From Lyngbya aestuarii BL J (GTDB lineage: Bacteria; Cyanobacteriota; Cyanobacteriia; Cyanobacteriales; Microcoleaceae): a stretch of 64,000 nt of DNA. Positions 55,144 through 64,000 of the stretch are shown here, piece by piece. Both the position numbers and the translations under genes were made by a program. The stretch lies in NCBI RefSeq assembly GCF_000478195.2, contig NZ_AUZM01000001.1, forward strand, positions 1 through 64,000, read 5' to 3'. The first letter of the stretch is position 1. Every line of letters begins with the position of its first letter. Under the pieces are notes generated by a model that saw only the letters and a list, made by a program, of their open reading frames with translations, ran no database searches and had not been told where the DNA came from.

Positions 55144-56163
55144 ATGATCAACAACTGTTCAGATCCTAAGCCAACGATATCAGTTATTATTCCTGTCTAT
55201 AATGGCGGCGAAAAATTTCAGCGATGTCTTCAAAGTTTGGCAAAAACTTCTCTTAATGCAGATGAAGTGATTGTAGTAGCTGATGGAGATACAGATGGTT
55301 CTTGGTTGCTCGCTGAGAACTTTGGCGCAAAAGTGATTCGACTCCCCAAAGCAGGAGGCCCTGCTAGAGCGCGTAATTTAGGAGCGGAGGCTGCAAAAGG
55401 TGATATTCTGTTCTTTATAGATGCAGATGTAGAAATCTATCCGGATACGATTGAAAAAGTCGTCAATGTGTTTACAAATGAGCCAGATTTATCAGCTCTA
55501 ATTGGTTCCTACGATGATACACCGGGAGCAGAGAATTTTCTCTCCCAATACCGAAATTTATTTCATCACTATACTCACCAAATCAGTCAAGAAGAAGCAT
55601 CTACATTTTGGGGAGCTTGTGGTGCCGTTCGTAAAGAGGTTTTCTTGCACGTTGGAGGTTTTGACGAAAAATATCGTCTTCCTTGCATTGAAGATATTGA
55701 ACTCGGCTATCGACTTAAAAAAGCAGGTTACAGTATTGGCTTGCGGAAAGGTATTCTAGTTAAGCATCTGAAAGAATGGCGACCGATTTCCATGGTAAAA
55801 GCAGACTTTTTCTGTCGAGCATTGCCTTGGACTGCTTTGATTCTACGCGATCGCCAGTTAAATAATGACTTAAACCTACAATACTCAAATCGGATGAGTG
55901 TTGTCTTAGTTTATGCTAAGATCGGTGCATTACTGGCAACACCTTGGTTATCTCAAACTTCGATCATTGCCTGTATCTTTGCTTTAGCGTTTGTCATTTT
56001 GAATGCACCAGTTTACCAATTTTTTCATAACAAACGAGGTTTGTTTTTTACCCTTCGAGCTTTGCCTTGGCACTGGCTGTACTATTTTTATAGTGGGTTA
56101 GCGTTTGGGATTGGTTTCGTTCGTCATTGGTTTCAAGTACAACTCACTTATCGCAAAGCATAA
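55144..56163 (+). CDS. Family 2 glycosyltransferase with C-terminal membrane helices
   Basis: 339 residues from ATG 55144 (AAGGA four bases before; M-I-N-N-C). The frame is open to 54988, but those codons include the T run. GT-A motifs: TISVIIPVYNGGEKFQRCL, VVADGDTDGS, DILFFIDADVEI and FDEKYRLPCIEDIELGYRLK. Two or three C-terminal hydrophobic helices (about 255-325) suggest membrane attachment, as in glycosyltransferases that work on lipid-linked acceptors. First gene of the rightward cluster; a terminator follows immediately, so it may be transcribed separately. Confidence 0.9.
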   Translation: MINNCSDPKPTISVIIPVYNGGEKFQRCLQSLAKTSLNADEVIVVADGDTDGSWLLAENFGAKVIRLPKAGGPARARNLGAEAAKGDILFFIDADVEIYPDTIEKVVNVFTNEPDLSALIGSYDDTPGAENFLSQYRNLFHHYTHQISQEEASTFWGACGAVRKEVFLHVGGFDEKYRLPCIEDIELGYRLKKAGYSIGLRKGILVKHLKEWRPISMVKADFFCRALPWTALILRDRQLNNDLNLQYSNRMSVVLVYAKIGALLATPWLSQTSIIACIFALAFVILNAPVYQFFHNKRGLFFTLRALPWHWLYYFYSGLAFGIGFVRHWFQVQLTYRKA

Positions 56164-56164
56164 A

Positions 56165-56187
56165 GTCGTGAAATACGACCTTTTTTT
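56165..56187 (+). terminator. Intrinsic terminator after the first cluster glycosyltransferase
   Basis: GTCGT (56165-56169) and ACGAC (56175-56179) form a stem with a GAAAT loop, followed by seven Ts (56181-56187), directly behind the stop codon. Confidence 0.75.
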
Positions 56188-56587
56188 AGGATCAACTCAG
56201 CAGCTTTTAAAACTTGCCCAAGACAATATCACTCCATTAAAGCTTTCGATCCTTCCGATGTCATGTCTTGAATTTAGTTTGAATGATTATTGTTGAGGGG
56301 GGTTAGCCTTGGCCATTGGTAAGGTTTGCTTTGGGTTGATGAGGTAAGCGAATCATCGCAATTTTTTGAAGCCATTTCTCTTAATTTTTTTTGTATGTGT
56401 GCGAAATTCTGTACTCAGCATCCTATAAAATTACAGTGTTCTCCTAAGACTCCTGAAAATACCATCTGTTAAATTTTGAACTCTACTGCGCCTAGCAACG
56501 TCTAAACTGCTCAGAAGTTCAGGATTTTCGGCAGACACATCTTTCCTATCTCAAGTTCAGCAAAAACTACGTCATCAGAGGTTACAA
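56188..56587. other. Intergenic stretch before the flavoprotein gene
   Basis: About 400 bases with no gene. The promoter of the main polysaccharide operon should lie here; I see no clear consensus box and no strong RNA structure. Confidence 0.35.
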
Positions 56588-58045
56588 ATGCTACATCACC
56601 CCGTTGTCATCATTGGAGCTGGCCCTGCTGGTTTAACTGCGGCTTATGAACTCACAAAGCGAGGAGTGCATCCTCATGTCTTAGAAGCAGCAAGTCAAGT
56701 AGGAGGAATTTCTAGAACTGAGATCTATAAAGGATATCGCTTTGATATTGGTGGTCATCGCTTTTTTACTAAAGTAGATGTTGTCAATCAATTGTGGCAA
56801 GAAGTTCTGGGAGACGAGTTTATTCAAGTTCCTCGACTGTCTCGCATCTATTACCAGAACAAATTTTATGATTATCCGCTGTCGATTTACAATACACTCT
56901 TAAATCTAGGTGTAATTGAAAGCTCGTTAATTTTGATGAGCTATTTAAAAGCAAAAGTCAAAGCCAAGTTACAACCCGATCTAGAAGCGGAAACCTTTGA
57001 AGAATGGGTTACAGATAGCTTTGGAAGTCGGCTTTATCGAACATTCTTTAAAACCTACACTGAGAAAGTTTGGGGAATTCCTTGCAACAAAATTGAAGCC
57101 GAATGGGCAGCTCAACGGATTAAAGGTTTATCTCTGAAAAAAGCCGTAATCAATGCTTTATTTGGCAGCAATGATACCAAAACTTTAATCAAAAAATTTG
57201 ACTATCCAATTTATGGCCCGGGAATGATGTGGGAACGTTTCCAACAAAAAGTGGATGAAAAAGGCGGTCAAATTTCCCTTAATACTCGGGTGATGAGTGT
57301 TAAGCGAGAAGGTTATCATATTACCGAAATCACAGCTGATCAAGACGGTCAAGAAATGACAATCACAGGCGAGAATTTTATTTCCAGTATGCCTGTCACT
57401 GCATTGGTTAATCGACTTGATCCTTTACCTCCTGATGAAGTTCTACACGCTGCAAAATCTCTGTCTTATCGAGACTTTTTGATTGTTGCTTTGATTATTG
57501 ATGAGGCTAAACTATTTCCAGATAACTGGATTTATATTCATAGTCCAGAAGTTAAAGTGGGTCGAATCCAAAACTTTAAAAACTGGAGTCCGGCGATGGT
57601 TCCGGATCAAACAAAAACCTGTTTGGGTTTAGAATATTTCTGTACAGAAGGCGATGAAATTTGGAAGTTGTCAGACACCGAACTTTTAGATTTAGCCACT
57701 CGGGAAATCGAAAAGCTAGGTTTAGCAAAAGCTAGTCAAGTAGAGGATGGAACAATTCTCCGTCAACCCAAAGCTTACCCCGTTTATGACCGAGACTATC
57801 GCCGTCATTTACAAGTTATTCAAGATTATTTATCCCAGTTTGATAACTTACAAACCATTGGTCGTAACGGAATGCACCGTTATAATAACCAAGACCATTC
57901 GATGCTAACTGGACTGTTAGCCGCACAAAATTTACTCGGTGACGATCACGATCTTTGGAATGTTAACACAGAGCGTTCCTATCACGAAGAATTTACTAAA
58001 GAAGAATGGAAAGGTCGTGAAAAACCTGAATTAGTAATGAAATAA
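56588..58045 (+). CDS. FAD-dependent oxidoreductase, UDP-galactopyranose-mutase/amine-oxidase-like
   Basis: 485 residues. The FAD Rossmann motif [17 protein letters not shown] (about 6-22), a second FAD contact [22 protein letters not shown] and the C-terminal [13 protein letters not shown] place it in the UGM/amine oxidase-like flavoprotein group often found in surface-polysaccharide clusters. It is longer than bacterial UGM (about 370-390), so a sugar-nucleotide mutase or sterol/protoporphyrinogen-type oxidase role cannot be fixed. Context with four glycosyltransferases and a flippase favours nucleotide-sugar modification. Soluble. Confidence 0.85.
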   Translation: MLHHPVVIIGAGPAGLTAAYELTKRGVHPHVLEAASQVGGISRTEIYKGYRFDIGGHRFFTKVDVVNQLWQEVLGDEFIQVPRLSRIYYQNKFYDYPLSIYNTLLNLGVIESSLILMSYLKAKVKAKLQPDLEAETFEEWVTDSFGSRLYRTFFKTYTEKVWGIPCNKIEAEWAAQRIKGLSLKKAVINALFGSNDTKTLIKKFDYPIYGPGMMWERFQQKVDEKGGQISLNTRVMSVKREGYHITEITADQDGQEMTITGENFISSMPVTALVNRLDPLPPDEVLHAAKSLSYRDFLIVALIIDEAKLFPDNWIYIHSPEVKVGRIQNFKNWSPAMVPDQTKTCLGLEYFCTEGDEIWKLSDTELLDLATREIEKLGLAKASQVEDGTILRQPKAYPVYDRDYRRHLQVIQDYLSQFDNLQTIGRNGMHRYNNQDHSMLTGLLAAQNLLGDDHDLWNVNTERSYHEEFTKEEWKGREKPELVMK

Positions 58046-58142
58046 AATTAATGAGTTGATGGGGTTAATATTTCGATAATTCCCATTAACTCTTTATCTG
58101 TTTGCTTTCTCTGGTAAAAGCCTTAGCTAAAATTTCCTGGAA

Positions 58143-59066
58143 ATGGAACATTCATCTAGACCTTTCGTGTCCGTAATTGTTCCTGTTTATAATGATACGG
58201 AACGCTTAAAACACTGTTTAAAAGCACTGGATCAGCAGACCTATCCTCAAAGCTGTTATGAAGTGATTGTAGTGGATAATGGTTCTGATCCGGCTGAAAA
58301 AGTAGACCGTGTTGTAGCTTTGTTTAATCAAGCGTTTTGTATCAATGAAAGCACTCCAGGTTCCTACGCTGCTCGAAATCACGGAATATCGGTTGCCAAA
58401 GGGGAAATTATTGCTTTCACTGATGCTGATTGTCTTCCGGCTTTAGATTGGCTCGAACAGGGTGTAACGAATTTGCAAAAGGTTCTAAATTGTGGATTAG
58501 TTGTAGGAAAAATAGAGATTTTCTTTCAAAATTCTGATAAAATCACACCAGTAGAACTCTATGAAAGTATTACAGCTTTTCCCCAAAAAGAACTTTTAGA
58601 AAAATATCAATATGGCGCCGGAGGTAATTTATTTACTTGGAAAAAAGTCTTAGAAAAGGTCGGTGTTTTTGATGCAACATTAAAGTCCAGTGGAGATGTC
58701 GAATGGTGTCGGCGAATTTTTGAGAGCGGTTATCTGCAAGTTTATGCGGAGGAAAGTTGTGTTCAACATCCTGCTAGAACGTCTTGGCGAGAATTGTATA
58801 AAAGAACAATTCGGCTCATGGGAGGAATCTATGATTTACAGCAAAAGAAAAACACTAGAAACTTCCCAAAAGATCTCGTTTTTCTTTCCCTCTTGCTGAA
58901 AAATTTAGTTCCCCCTTTGAACTTTGTAGTTAGTACATTTTTAGATGAGCGCTTGACAAGTCTAAAACATAAATGTCAGGTTTCTCTAGTGATGTTTTTT
59001 GTCCGATATGTTAGCGCTTGGGAAGTTCTCAGACTGAGATTTGGTGGATTATCTGCCCGAGAGTAG
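58143..59066 (+). CDS. Family 2 glycosyltransferase
   Basis: 307 residues with motifs VSVIVPVYNDTERLKHCLK, VVDNGSDPAE, NHGISVAKGEIIAFTDADC (DxD), GAGGNLFTWKKVLEKVG and SSGDVEWCRRIFESGY. The C-terminal 80 residues include a moderately hydrophobic stretch (about 243-262) that could touch the membrane. It overlaps the following frame by 26 bases, but that gene's real start is 17 bases after this stop (59083). Part of the rightward polysaccharide operon; donor and acceptor unknown. Confidence 0.92.
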   Translation: MEHSSRPFVSVIVPVYNDTERLKHCLKALDQQTYPQSCYEVIVVDNGSDPAEKVDRVVALFNQAFCINESTPGSYAARNHGISVAKGEIIAFTDADCLPALDWLEQGVTNLQKVLNCGLVVGKIEIFFQNSDKITPVELYESITAFPQKELLEKYQYGAGGNLFTWKKVLEKVGVFDATLKSSGDVEWCRRIFESGYLQVYAEESCVQHPARTSWRELYKRTIRLMGGIYDLQQKKNTRNFPKDLVFLSLLLKNLVPPLNFVVSTFLDERLTSLKHKCQVSLVMFFVRYVSAWEVLRLRFGGLSARE

Positions 59067-59082
59067 TGAACGGTTAATAACG

Positions 59083-60381
59083 ATGAAAATTGCATTTATT
59101 GTTGGTCATTTTCCCCAATTGTCAGAAACCTTTATTCTCAATCAAATTACGGGTTTAATTGAACGAGGTCATCAGGTTGATATTTACGCCAGTTCTCCCG
59201 GTGATACGAGCAAAGTTCATCCGGCGATCGCTAAATACCATCTCTTGGATCGCACTTATTATTTTCCTCAAGTTCCCGACAATATTCTCCTGAGAATTTG
59301 GAAAGGAATCGGATTACTACTCACTCAAGGCTATCAAGAGCCTGGGCGTTTTCTCGATGCTTTAAATTTTTTCAAATACGGTCAGCAAGCCCTTTCTCTG
59401 TGGTTGCTTTTCACGATTATTCCTAAATTTGATCGCCACTATGACATCATTCACTGTCAATTTGGAACTCAAAGTTATCGAGGAATGTCCTTTCGGACAA
59501 TTAACGCTCCGAATGCTCAATTAATCACGACCTTTCGAGGAGATGATATTAGTCGATTTGTCCAAGAAAAAGGCAAAAATATTTATCAGAAATTATTCAA
59601 GACAGGTAACTTATTTTTAGCGAATTGCGAATTCTTTAAACGTCGAGTTGTAGAGCTAGGGTGTGATGAAAGTAAAGTATTTGTACATCGTTCCGGTCTA
59701 GATTGTCGTCGATTTCCTTTTACTCCTCGTTCCTATCCTGTCGATGGAAAAATTCGGATTGTTACCACAGGTCGGTTAGTAGAAAAAAAAGGAATTGAAT
59801 ACAGTATTCGAGCCGTAGCCAAACAAGCTTTAGTCAACCCAAATTTAGAGTATAATATTATCGGGGATGGCCTTTTAAGGGAAAGCCTACAAAAATTAAT
59901 TGACGAATTAAACGCCAGCAAATTTATTCATTTGTTGGGTTGGAAAAATGAAGATGAAATTATCGAAGTCCTCAATCAATCCCATATTTTTATGGCTCCC
60001 AGCGTGACCGCATCCGATGGAAATCAAGATGCTCCCGTCAATGTTTTAAAAGAAGCGATGGCGATGGGTTTACCTGTAATTAGTACCTATCATGGAGGAA
60101 TTCCAGAGTTAGTAGAAGATGGAGTTACAGGTTTCTTAGTTCCTGAACGAGATGTAGATACTCTAGCTGAAAAACTCGGTATTCTGGTGAAGAATTCGCA
60201 ATTATGGCTAGAGATGGGAAAAGCTGGACGAACCTATGTTGAAGAACACTACGATCTCAACAAACTGAATGATATTTTAGTCGAACTATACCGAAAAAGT
60301 TTTACATCGGGTTGGCAGAATAAGAACTTAAATGTTCAGATTCCACCGTCAGTTAAGAGTATAACTCAATCATCACTTTAA
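59083..60381 (+). CDS. Family 4 glycosyltransferase (GT-B)
   Basis: 432 residues from ATG 59083 (MKIAFIVGHFPQLSETFI), the usual opening of this colanic-acid WcaL/AmsK-type subgroup. GT4 signatures: VTTGRLVEKKGIEYSIRA, a GDGLLRESLQKL sugar-nucleotide motif, and E-x7-E in KEAMAMGLPVISTYHGGIPELVEDG, with PSVTASDGNQDAPVNVL before it. The fold is GT-B; it is retaining and cytosolic. It adds a sugar to a lipid-linked intermediate. The frame is open to TTG 59041, overlapping the previous gene. Confidence 0.93.
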   Translation: MKIAFIVGHFPQLSETFILNQITGLIERGHQVDIYASSPGDTSKVHPAIAKYHLLDRTYYFPQVPDNILLRIWKGIGLLLTQGYQEPGRFLDALNFFKYGQQALSLWLLFTIIPKFDRHYDIIHCQFGTQSYRGMSFRTINAPNAQLITTFRGDDISRFVQEKGKNIYQKLFKTGNLFLANCEFFKRRVVELGCDESKVFVHRSGLDCRRFPFTPRSYPVDGKIRIVTTGRLVEKKGIEYSIRAVAKQALVNPNLEYNIIGDGLLRESLQKLIDELNASKFIHLLGWKNEDEIIEVLNQSHIFMAPSVTASDGNQDAPVNVLKEAMAMGLPVISTYHGGIPELVEDGVTGFLVPERDVDTLAEKLGILVKNSQLWLEMGKAGRTYVEEHYDLNKLNDILVELYRKSFTSGWQNKNLNVQIPPSVKSITQSSL

Positions 60382-60403
60382 TCATTTTACAGAGGTTATC
60401 AAA

Positions 60404-61432
60404 ATGGAAAACTTATCAACAAAAACTGAACCCCAAGTTACAATCATTGCTGTTCCTCGCGAACGGTTTAGCTGTGCGCGTGAGTCCTTAGACAGCATCT
60501 ATGAACACACAAAGATACCGTTTAAATTAGTCTATATTGATGGAAATTCTCCCAAACATATTCGAGCTTACTTGCAAGAAAAAGCTGAAGCGAAAGGCTT
60601 TAAAATCCTACGAACCGATTATTATCTATCTCCCAACCAAGCAAGAAATATAGGTTTAGCTGAAGTTCATACAAAATATTTAGTCTTCATTGATAACGAT
60701 GTTGTTGTCACACCCGGTTGGTTAACTCAGTTAATAGAATGCGCCGAAGAAACAGATGCGACAGTTGTCGGCCCTCTCATGTGCCAAGAAAGACCCTTGC
60801 ATGAAATTGTTCACTGTGCTGGCGGAGACTCTCATATTTGGGTTGATAAAACGGGTCGGCGACGGTTTCGGGAAAAAATGTGTTTGCAAGGTCAAAAAGT
60901 GAGTAAAGTTCGCGATCGCTTACAACGCCAAGAAACCGAATTAGCTGAGTTTCATTGTGTTTTAGTTCGTCGTTCAATCTTTGATGAAATTGGTTTTCTA
61001 GACGAAGCCATGCTCAATACAAAAGAACATTTAGACTTTTGTATGTTGGTTCGTCAAGCCAGAGGAAAAGTCTATTTTGAACCCAATTGTATAGTAACTT
61101 ATGTACCAGGCCCTCCTTTAGAGTGGAGTGATTTACATTACTATATGTTGCGGTGGAGTGATGCTTGGCAATTAGCAAGTTTGCACCGTTTAAGAGATAA
61201 GTGGAATTTGGCAGAGGATGAATATTTCAAAAGCAAATATAAAAAGGTAGGGTGGCGTCGATACGGCACTATTATTGTTCCCTTAGCTTTGCGTTTAACT
61301 TGGGGTATGGGCAGTGATCTTTTAGCCAGAATTATCGGTAAAATTGACCATGTATTTATTAATCGCTTCTTGACGAGCCGCCATGCACATCAGCAACGTA
61401 AACTTCATCAATCAATGTCAACGAACCCTTAA
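60404..61432 (+). CDS. Family 2 glycosyltransferase
   Basis: 342 residues. GT-A motifs: VTIIAVPRERFSCARESLDSI, YIDGNSPKHI, NIGLAEVHTKYLVFIDNDVVV (DxD-like DND), and VRRSIFDEIGFLDEAMLNTKEHLDFCM. The C-terminal part (about 230-342) is basic with one amphipathic/hydrophobic stretch (TIIVPLALRLTWGMGSDLLA). It belongs to the glycosyltransferase subgroup that extends surface polysaccharides. 22 bases after the GT4 gene. Confidence 0.92.
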   Translation: MENLSTKTEPQVTIIAVPRERFSCARESLDSIYEHTKIPFKLVYIDGNSPKHIRAYLQEKAEAKGFKILRTDYYLSPNQARNIGLAEVHTKYLVFIDNDVVVTPGWLTQLIECAEETDATVVGPLMCQERPLHEIVHCAGGDSHIWVDKTGRRRFREKMCLQGQKVSKVRDRLQRQETELAEFHCVLVRRSIFDEIGFLDEAMLNTKEHLDFCMLVRQARGKVYFEPNCIVTYVPGPPLEWSDLHYYMLRWSDAWQLASLHRLRDKWNLAEDEYFKSKYKKVGWRRYGTIIVPLALRLTWGMGSDLLARIIGKIDHVFINRFLTSRHAHQQRKLHQSMSTNP

Positions 61433-61476
61433 ACCGATTAAGGTATTATTGGGATGGAAGATCCTAAAACTTAGCC

Positions 61477-62943
61477 ATGAGCATCAAACAGAAGGCAATT
61501 CAAGGTGTTGTTTGGTCTGTCATCCAAAACTGGGGCAGTCAGGCAGGTTCGCTGGTTGTATTCTTAATACTAGCTCGCTTGCTGACTCCAGAAGCCTTCG
61601 GTTTAATTGGTCTAGCTAATGTTTTTTTTGCGTTCATGCAAATCTTTCTGGAGCAAGGATTTTCCCAAGCCTTAATTCAACGCGAGGAAATTGAGCCAGA
61701 AGAACTAGACACAGCTTTTTGGACTCATGTATTGAGTGGGTTGTTGCTGACAATTATTAGTTTTTTATGCTCTGGGTTGGTTGCAGAAATATTTGATCAA
61801 CCCAAGCTTATCCCCATCATTCAATGCTTCTCGTTTTTGTTTTTCATTAAGTCTCTGAGTCATGTTCATAAAGCTATTTTAACCCGAACGTTTGCGTTTC
61901 AAGTCATGGCGCTTCGGACAATTATCGGTATTATTATCGGCGGAATTGCAGGGATTGTCATGGCTTTATCTGGGTTTGGGGTTTGGAGTCTGGTTAGTCA
62001 GCAATTTATTTATGAAGCGGTAGAAGTCTTTATCATTTGGGGTGCAATTGACTGGCGACCCAAACTCAGATTTTCTTTCCAACATTTGCAAGGTTTTTTA
62101 AATTTTGGCTTGAATATCCTGGCTTTAAAGTTCCTAGCTTTTTGCAACAAACGCACGGATAATTTACTCATTGGTTACTTTTTAGGAGAGGTGGCTTTAG
62201 GATATTATCTGATAGCTTTTCGGGTTTTAGAGGTGATGAGTCAACTCCTCGTCAGCACAACAAAGCAGGTCGCCTTACCCACGTTTTCTCGATTACAAAC
62301 CGAACCTGAACGCTTCCGACAAGCATTTTATAAAGTTACCCTATTCACCAGTTTAATTGCTTTTCCCACCTTTTTAGGAATGATTATTTTCACCCGAGAA
62401 TTGGTTTTTACACTATTTGGAGAGCAATGGCTACCTTCAGTTCCCATCATGCAAATTCTGGCTTTTGCGGGAATTCTAAATGCGATTTCTTACTTTAATG
62501 GTTCTGTATTTATGGCGATGGGTAAACCTTCGTGGAAACTGCGATTAAGTTTGCTCAATGCGGTACTCAATCTAATCGCTTGTTTGTTGGCGGTACAATG
62601 GGGAATTGTTGCAGTCGCTCTCGCTTATGTTGTGAGTAGCTATTTGGCTTTTCCGGTTAGTCAATGGACAATTGGCAAATTAATTCATGTTCCCGCAAGG
62701 AAGTATTTACAGCAATTTATCAGTCCGATTATTTGTTCGGTTATTATGGTCGTAGGAATTTTAATTTATAAATATTTTCTAATCGATTTACTTGATGAAA
62801 AGCTATTAATCCTAATCGGTACGGCAATCGGTATAATAATATATGGATTGTCTATTAAATTCTTATACCCTCCGATTTTTGAAGATTTACTTCAAATTTT
62901 AGAAATGCTAAAATCTTCCAAAAAAAAGTTTTCAAATCGTTAA
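61477..62943 (+). CDS. Wzx-type polysaccharide flippase (MOP/PST family)
   Basis: 488 residues with about 12-14 transmembrane helices and the usual opening SIKQKAIQGVVWSVIQNWGSQAG, then LLTPEAFGLIGLANVFF and a conserved middle block NFGLNILALKFLAFCNKRTDNLLIGYFLGEVALGYY, typical of PST-clade Wzx proteins. It moves lipid-linked repeat units or precursors across the inner membrane. Its place after four glycosyltransferases fits a complete assembly pathway, though no Wzy polymerase is clearly in the window unless the next gene serves. Confidence 0.93.
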   Translation: MSIKQKAIQGVVWSVIQNWGSQAGSLVVFLILARLLTPEAFGLIGLANVFFAFMQIFLEQGFSQALIQREEIEPEELDTAFWTHVLSGLLLTIISFLCSGLVAEIFDQPKLIPIIQCFSFLFFIKSLSHVHKAILTRTFAFQVMALRTIIGIIIGGIAGIVMALSGFGVWSLVSQQFIYEAVEVFIIWGAIDWRPKLRFSFQHLQGFLNFGLNILALKFLAFCNKRTDNLLIGYFLGEVALGYYLIAFRVLEVMSQLLVSTTKQVALPTFSRLQTEPERFRQAFYKVTLFTSLIAFPTFLGMIIFTRELVFTLFGEQWLPSVPIMQILAFAGILNAISYFNGSVFMAMGKPSWKLRLSLLNAVLNLIACLLAVQWGIVAVALAYVVSSYLAFPVSQWTIGKLIHVPARKYLQQFISPIICSVIMVVGILIYKYFLIDLLDEKLLILIGTAIGIIIYGLSIKFLYPPIFEDLLQILEMLKSSKKKFSNR

Positions 62944-62986
62944 GTATAAAATCATAGCTTGAATTTAATCCTAAAAATTACCGCTT

Positions 62987-64000
62987 ATGTCACAACTAAA
63001 TTTACCGTTCAAAATAGACTTCAGCTTCTCTAAAAACCAAGCTTTAATCGAAAATAGCATAATCGTTGCTTTTATTTTTTTCGGCTTGGTGGGTATCCTT
63101 CACCACGAAATTTGGCGGGATGAATTTCAAGCTTGGTTATTGGCTAGAGATAGTGCATCCCTAATGGAACTTTTTCACAATATGCGGTCTGAAGGACATC
63201 CGGGTTTATGGCATCTCTGTTTATATGGGTTAAGCCGAATCACCCAAAATCCTTTAATCATGCAGATTTTTCATTTATCTGTATCCGTTGTAATTGTTAG
63301 TTTAATTGTCAAATTTTCTCCTTTTTCTCCTTTACAGAAATTTTTACTCAGTTTTGGATATTACTTTTTTTATGAATATACAATTATCAGCAGAAACTAC
63401 AATTTAGGTGTTTTATTTATTATTCTATTTTGCGTCATCTATTCAAAATCAAAGGTTAAACCCATATTACTGGCGACGTTATTAGCACTGATGGCTAATG
63501 CCAATGCTTTTGCTTTCATTCTCAGTTTTGCATTCTCATTAACTTTAATTGACGAGTTTTATTTTAAGTTAAAAGCCAATCAACTCAACCGAAAAAAACT
63601 CTTAATTAGTTTCTTGATTTTAACTTCGGGTTGGGCGATTTCCTTTTTACAAATTATCCGCCCTTTAATTTCCCAAGAAAAAGTAATTCGTCCTATCCAA
63701 TCTTCGGCCGAACAGATTCAATCTAGCCCGAGTTTATTGCAAGAAATTGAGCGTTTGGGTACGGCTGTTACAGATATTTGGAGAAGTTATGTACCGATTC
63801 CCTTTCACCTCGACAATGAGTTTTGGAATACTAACATACTGGTTCACAATACAAATTTTCCCTCGGTTGCGGGTATACCATTGGGTGCAATTATTGCCGG
63901 ATTAGCTTCTTTAATTCTTCTAGCAATTAGTATCAAAATATTATATCAAAAACGGCTACTGCTGACAATTTATCTATTTGGAACGGGTAGTATTTTTGCG
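62987..64000 (+). CDS. GT-C-like membrane protein, 3' end outside window
   Basis: The ATG at 62987 opens a frame without stop for all 338 codons to the window edge. The first 40 residues lead into a helix, then HHEIWRDEFQAWLLARDS: the WRDE-x-Q-A-W pattern right after helix 1 is typical of GT-C glycosyltransferases that use polyprenyl-phosphate sugars, with Asp/Glu as catalytic candidates. At least six further hydrophobic helices follow. It could instead be a polymerase or a membrane mannosyltransferase-like protein. It continues the polysaccharide operon 43 bases after wzx. Confidence 0.75.
   Translation, partial: MSQLNLPFKIDFSFSKNQALIENSIIVAFIFFGLVGILHHEIWRDEFQAWLLARDSASLMELFHNMRSEGHPGLWHLCLYGLSRITQNPLIMQIFHLSVSVVIVSLIVKFSPFSPLQKFLLSFGYYFFYEYTIISRNYNLGVLFIILFCVIYSKSKVKPILLATLLALMANANAFAFILSFAFSLTLIDEFYFKLKANQLNRKKLLISFLILTSGWAISFLQIIRPLISQEKVIRPIQSSAEQIQSSPSLLQEIERLGTAVTDIWRSYVPIPFHLDNEFWNTNILVHNTNFPSVAGIPLGAIIAGLASLILLAISIKILYQKRLLLTIYLFGTGSIFA

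Overview
The window is a cyanobacterial chromosome segment, most likely from a filamentous member of the Oscillatoriales (the genus is a guess). Evidence: the first 50 bases are the complement of a cyanobacterial 16S rRNA 5' end; the palindrome GCGATCGC (HIP1) occurs about twenty times (e.g. 9534, 10481, 10640, 20638, 41815); and many genes belong to families typical of cyanobacteria (DUF4168, COP23-like, pentapeptide repeats, SPINDLY-type TPR glycosyltransferase, long PAS/GAF kinases). DNA is AT-rich outside a few GC-rich mobile-element patches.

Layout. 1-5.2 kb: start of a leftward rRNA operon with promoter and leader, then housekeeping genes (TPR protein, rplT-rpmI, queF, a coiled-coil membrane protein, speD, a pentapeptide-repeat protein) and a candidate structured RNA at 4.0 kb. 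5.9-13.3 kb: rightward surface/glycan block with a GHL10-type glycoside hydrolase, a two-domain GT2 protein, an RTX calcium-binding protein, a HEAT-repeat protein and a TPR/GT41 O-GlcNAc-transferase-like protein. 13.5-27.4 kb: a five-PAS diguanylate cyclase, DUF4168 protein, zinc-ribbon protein, amidase, peptidoglycan-binding protein, an M16 peptidase-like protein lacking its zinc motif, a decayed C-methyltransferase, a Tat-exported beta-propeller gene with an in-frame stop, and a thioredoxin-domain (YyaL/SSP411) protein. 27.5-33.5 kb: ABC exporter, two tandemly duplicated GT2 genes, AI-2E-type permease, PepSY-TM protein. 33.6-42.4 kb: a 765-residue repeat protein, hslO, a TnpB-only IS200/IS605-like element, rlmN, an acyltransferase and a CoA-binding gene remnant. 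42.3-49.2 kb: leftward signalling block (hybrid histidine kinase, response-regulator diguanylate cyclase, GAF histidine kinase). 49.7-52.4 kb: secreted serine protease facing four small exported proteins. 53.2-54.6 kb: a second tnpB with a 5' frameshift. 55.1-64.0 kb: rightward polysaccharide cluster (three GT2, one GT4, a UDP-galactopyranose-mutase-like flavoprotein, a Wzx-type flippase and a GT-C-like membrane protein running off the end).

How the genes fit together. The dominant theme is the cell envelope: glycan synthesis and export (7-13, 27-32, 55-64 kb), peptidoglycan handling (17.8-20.3 kb) and exported proteins, with c-di-GMP and two-component signalling that could control surface behaviour. 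Gene decay is frequent: a methyltransferase with two stops and a deletion, a propeller gene with one stop, a CoA-binding C-terminal remnant, a frameshifted tnpB and possible fragments at 16.1 and 31.7 kb. I see no CRISPR array, tRNA gene or prophage. No single system here is clearly unprecedented; the most novel-looking items are the TnpB with a rearranged RuvC site and visible end hairpins, the structured intergenic element at 4.0 kb, and the RTX/HEAT/GT41 locus.
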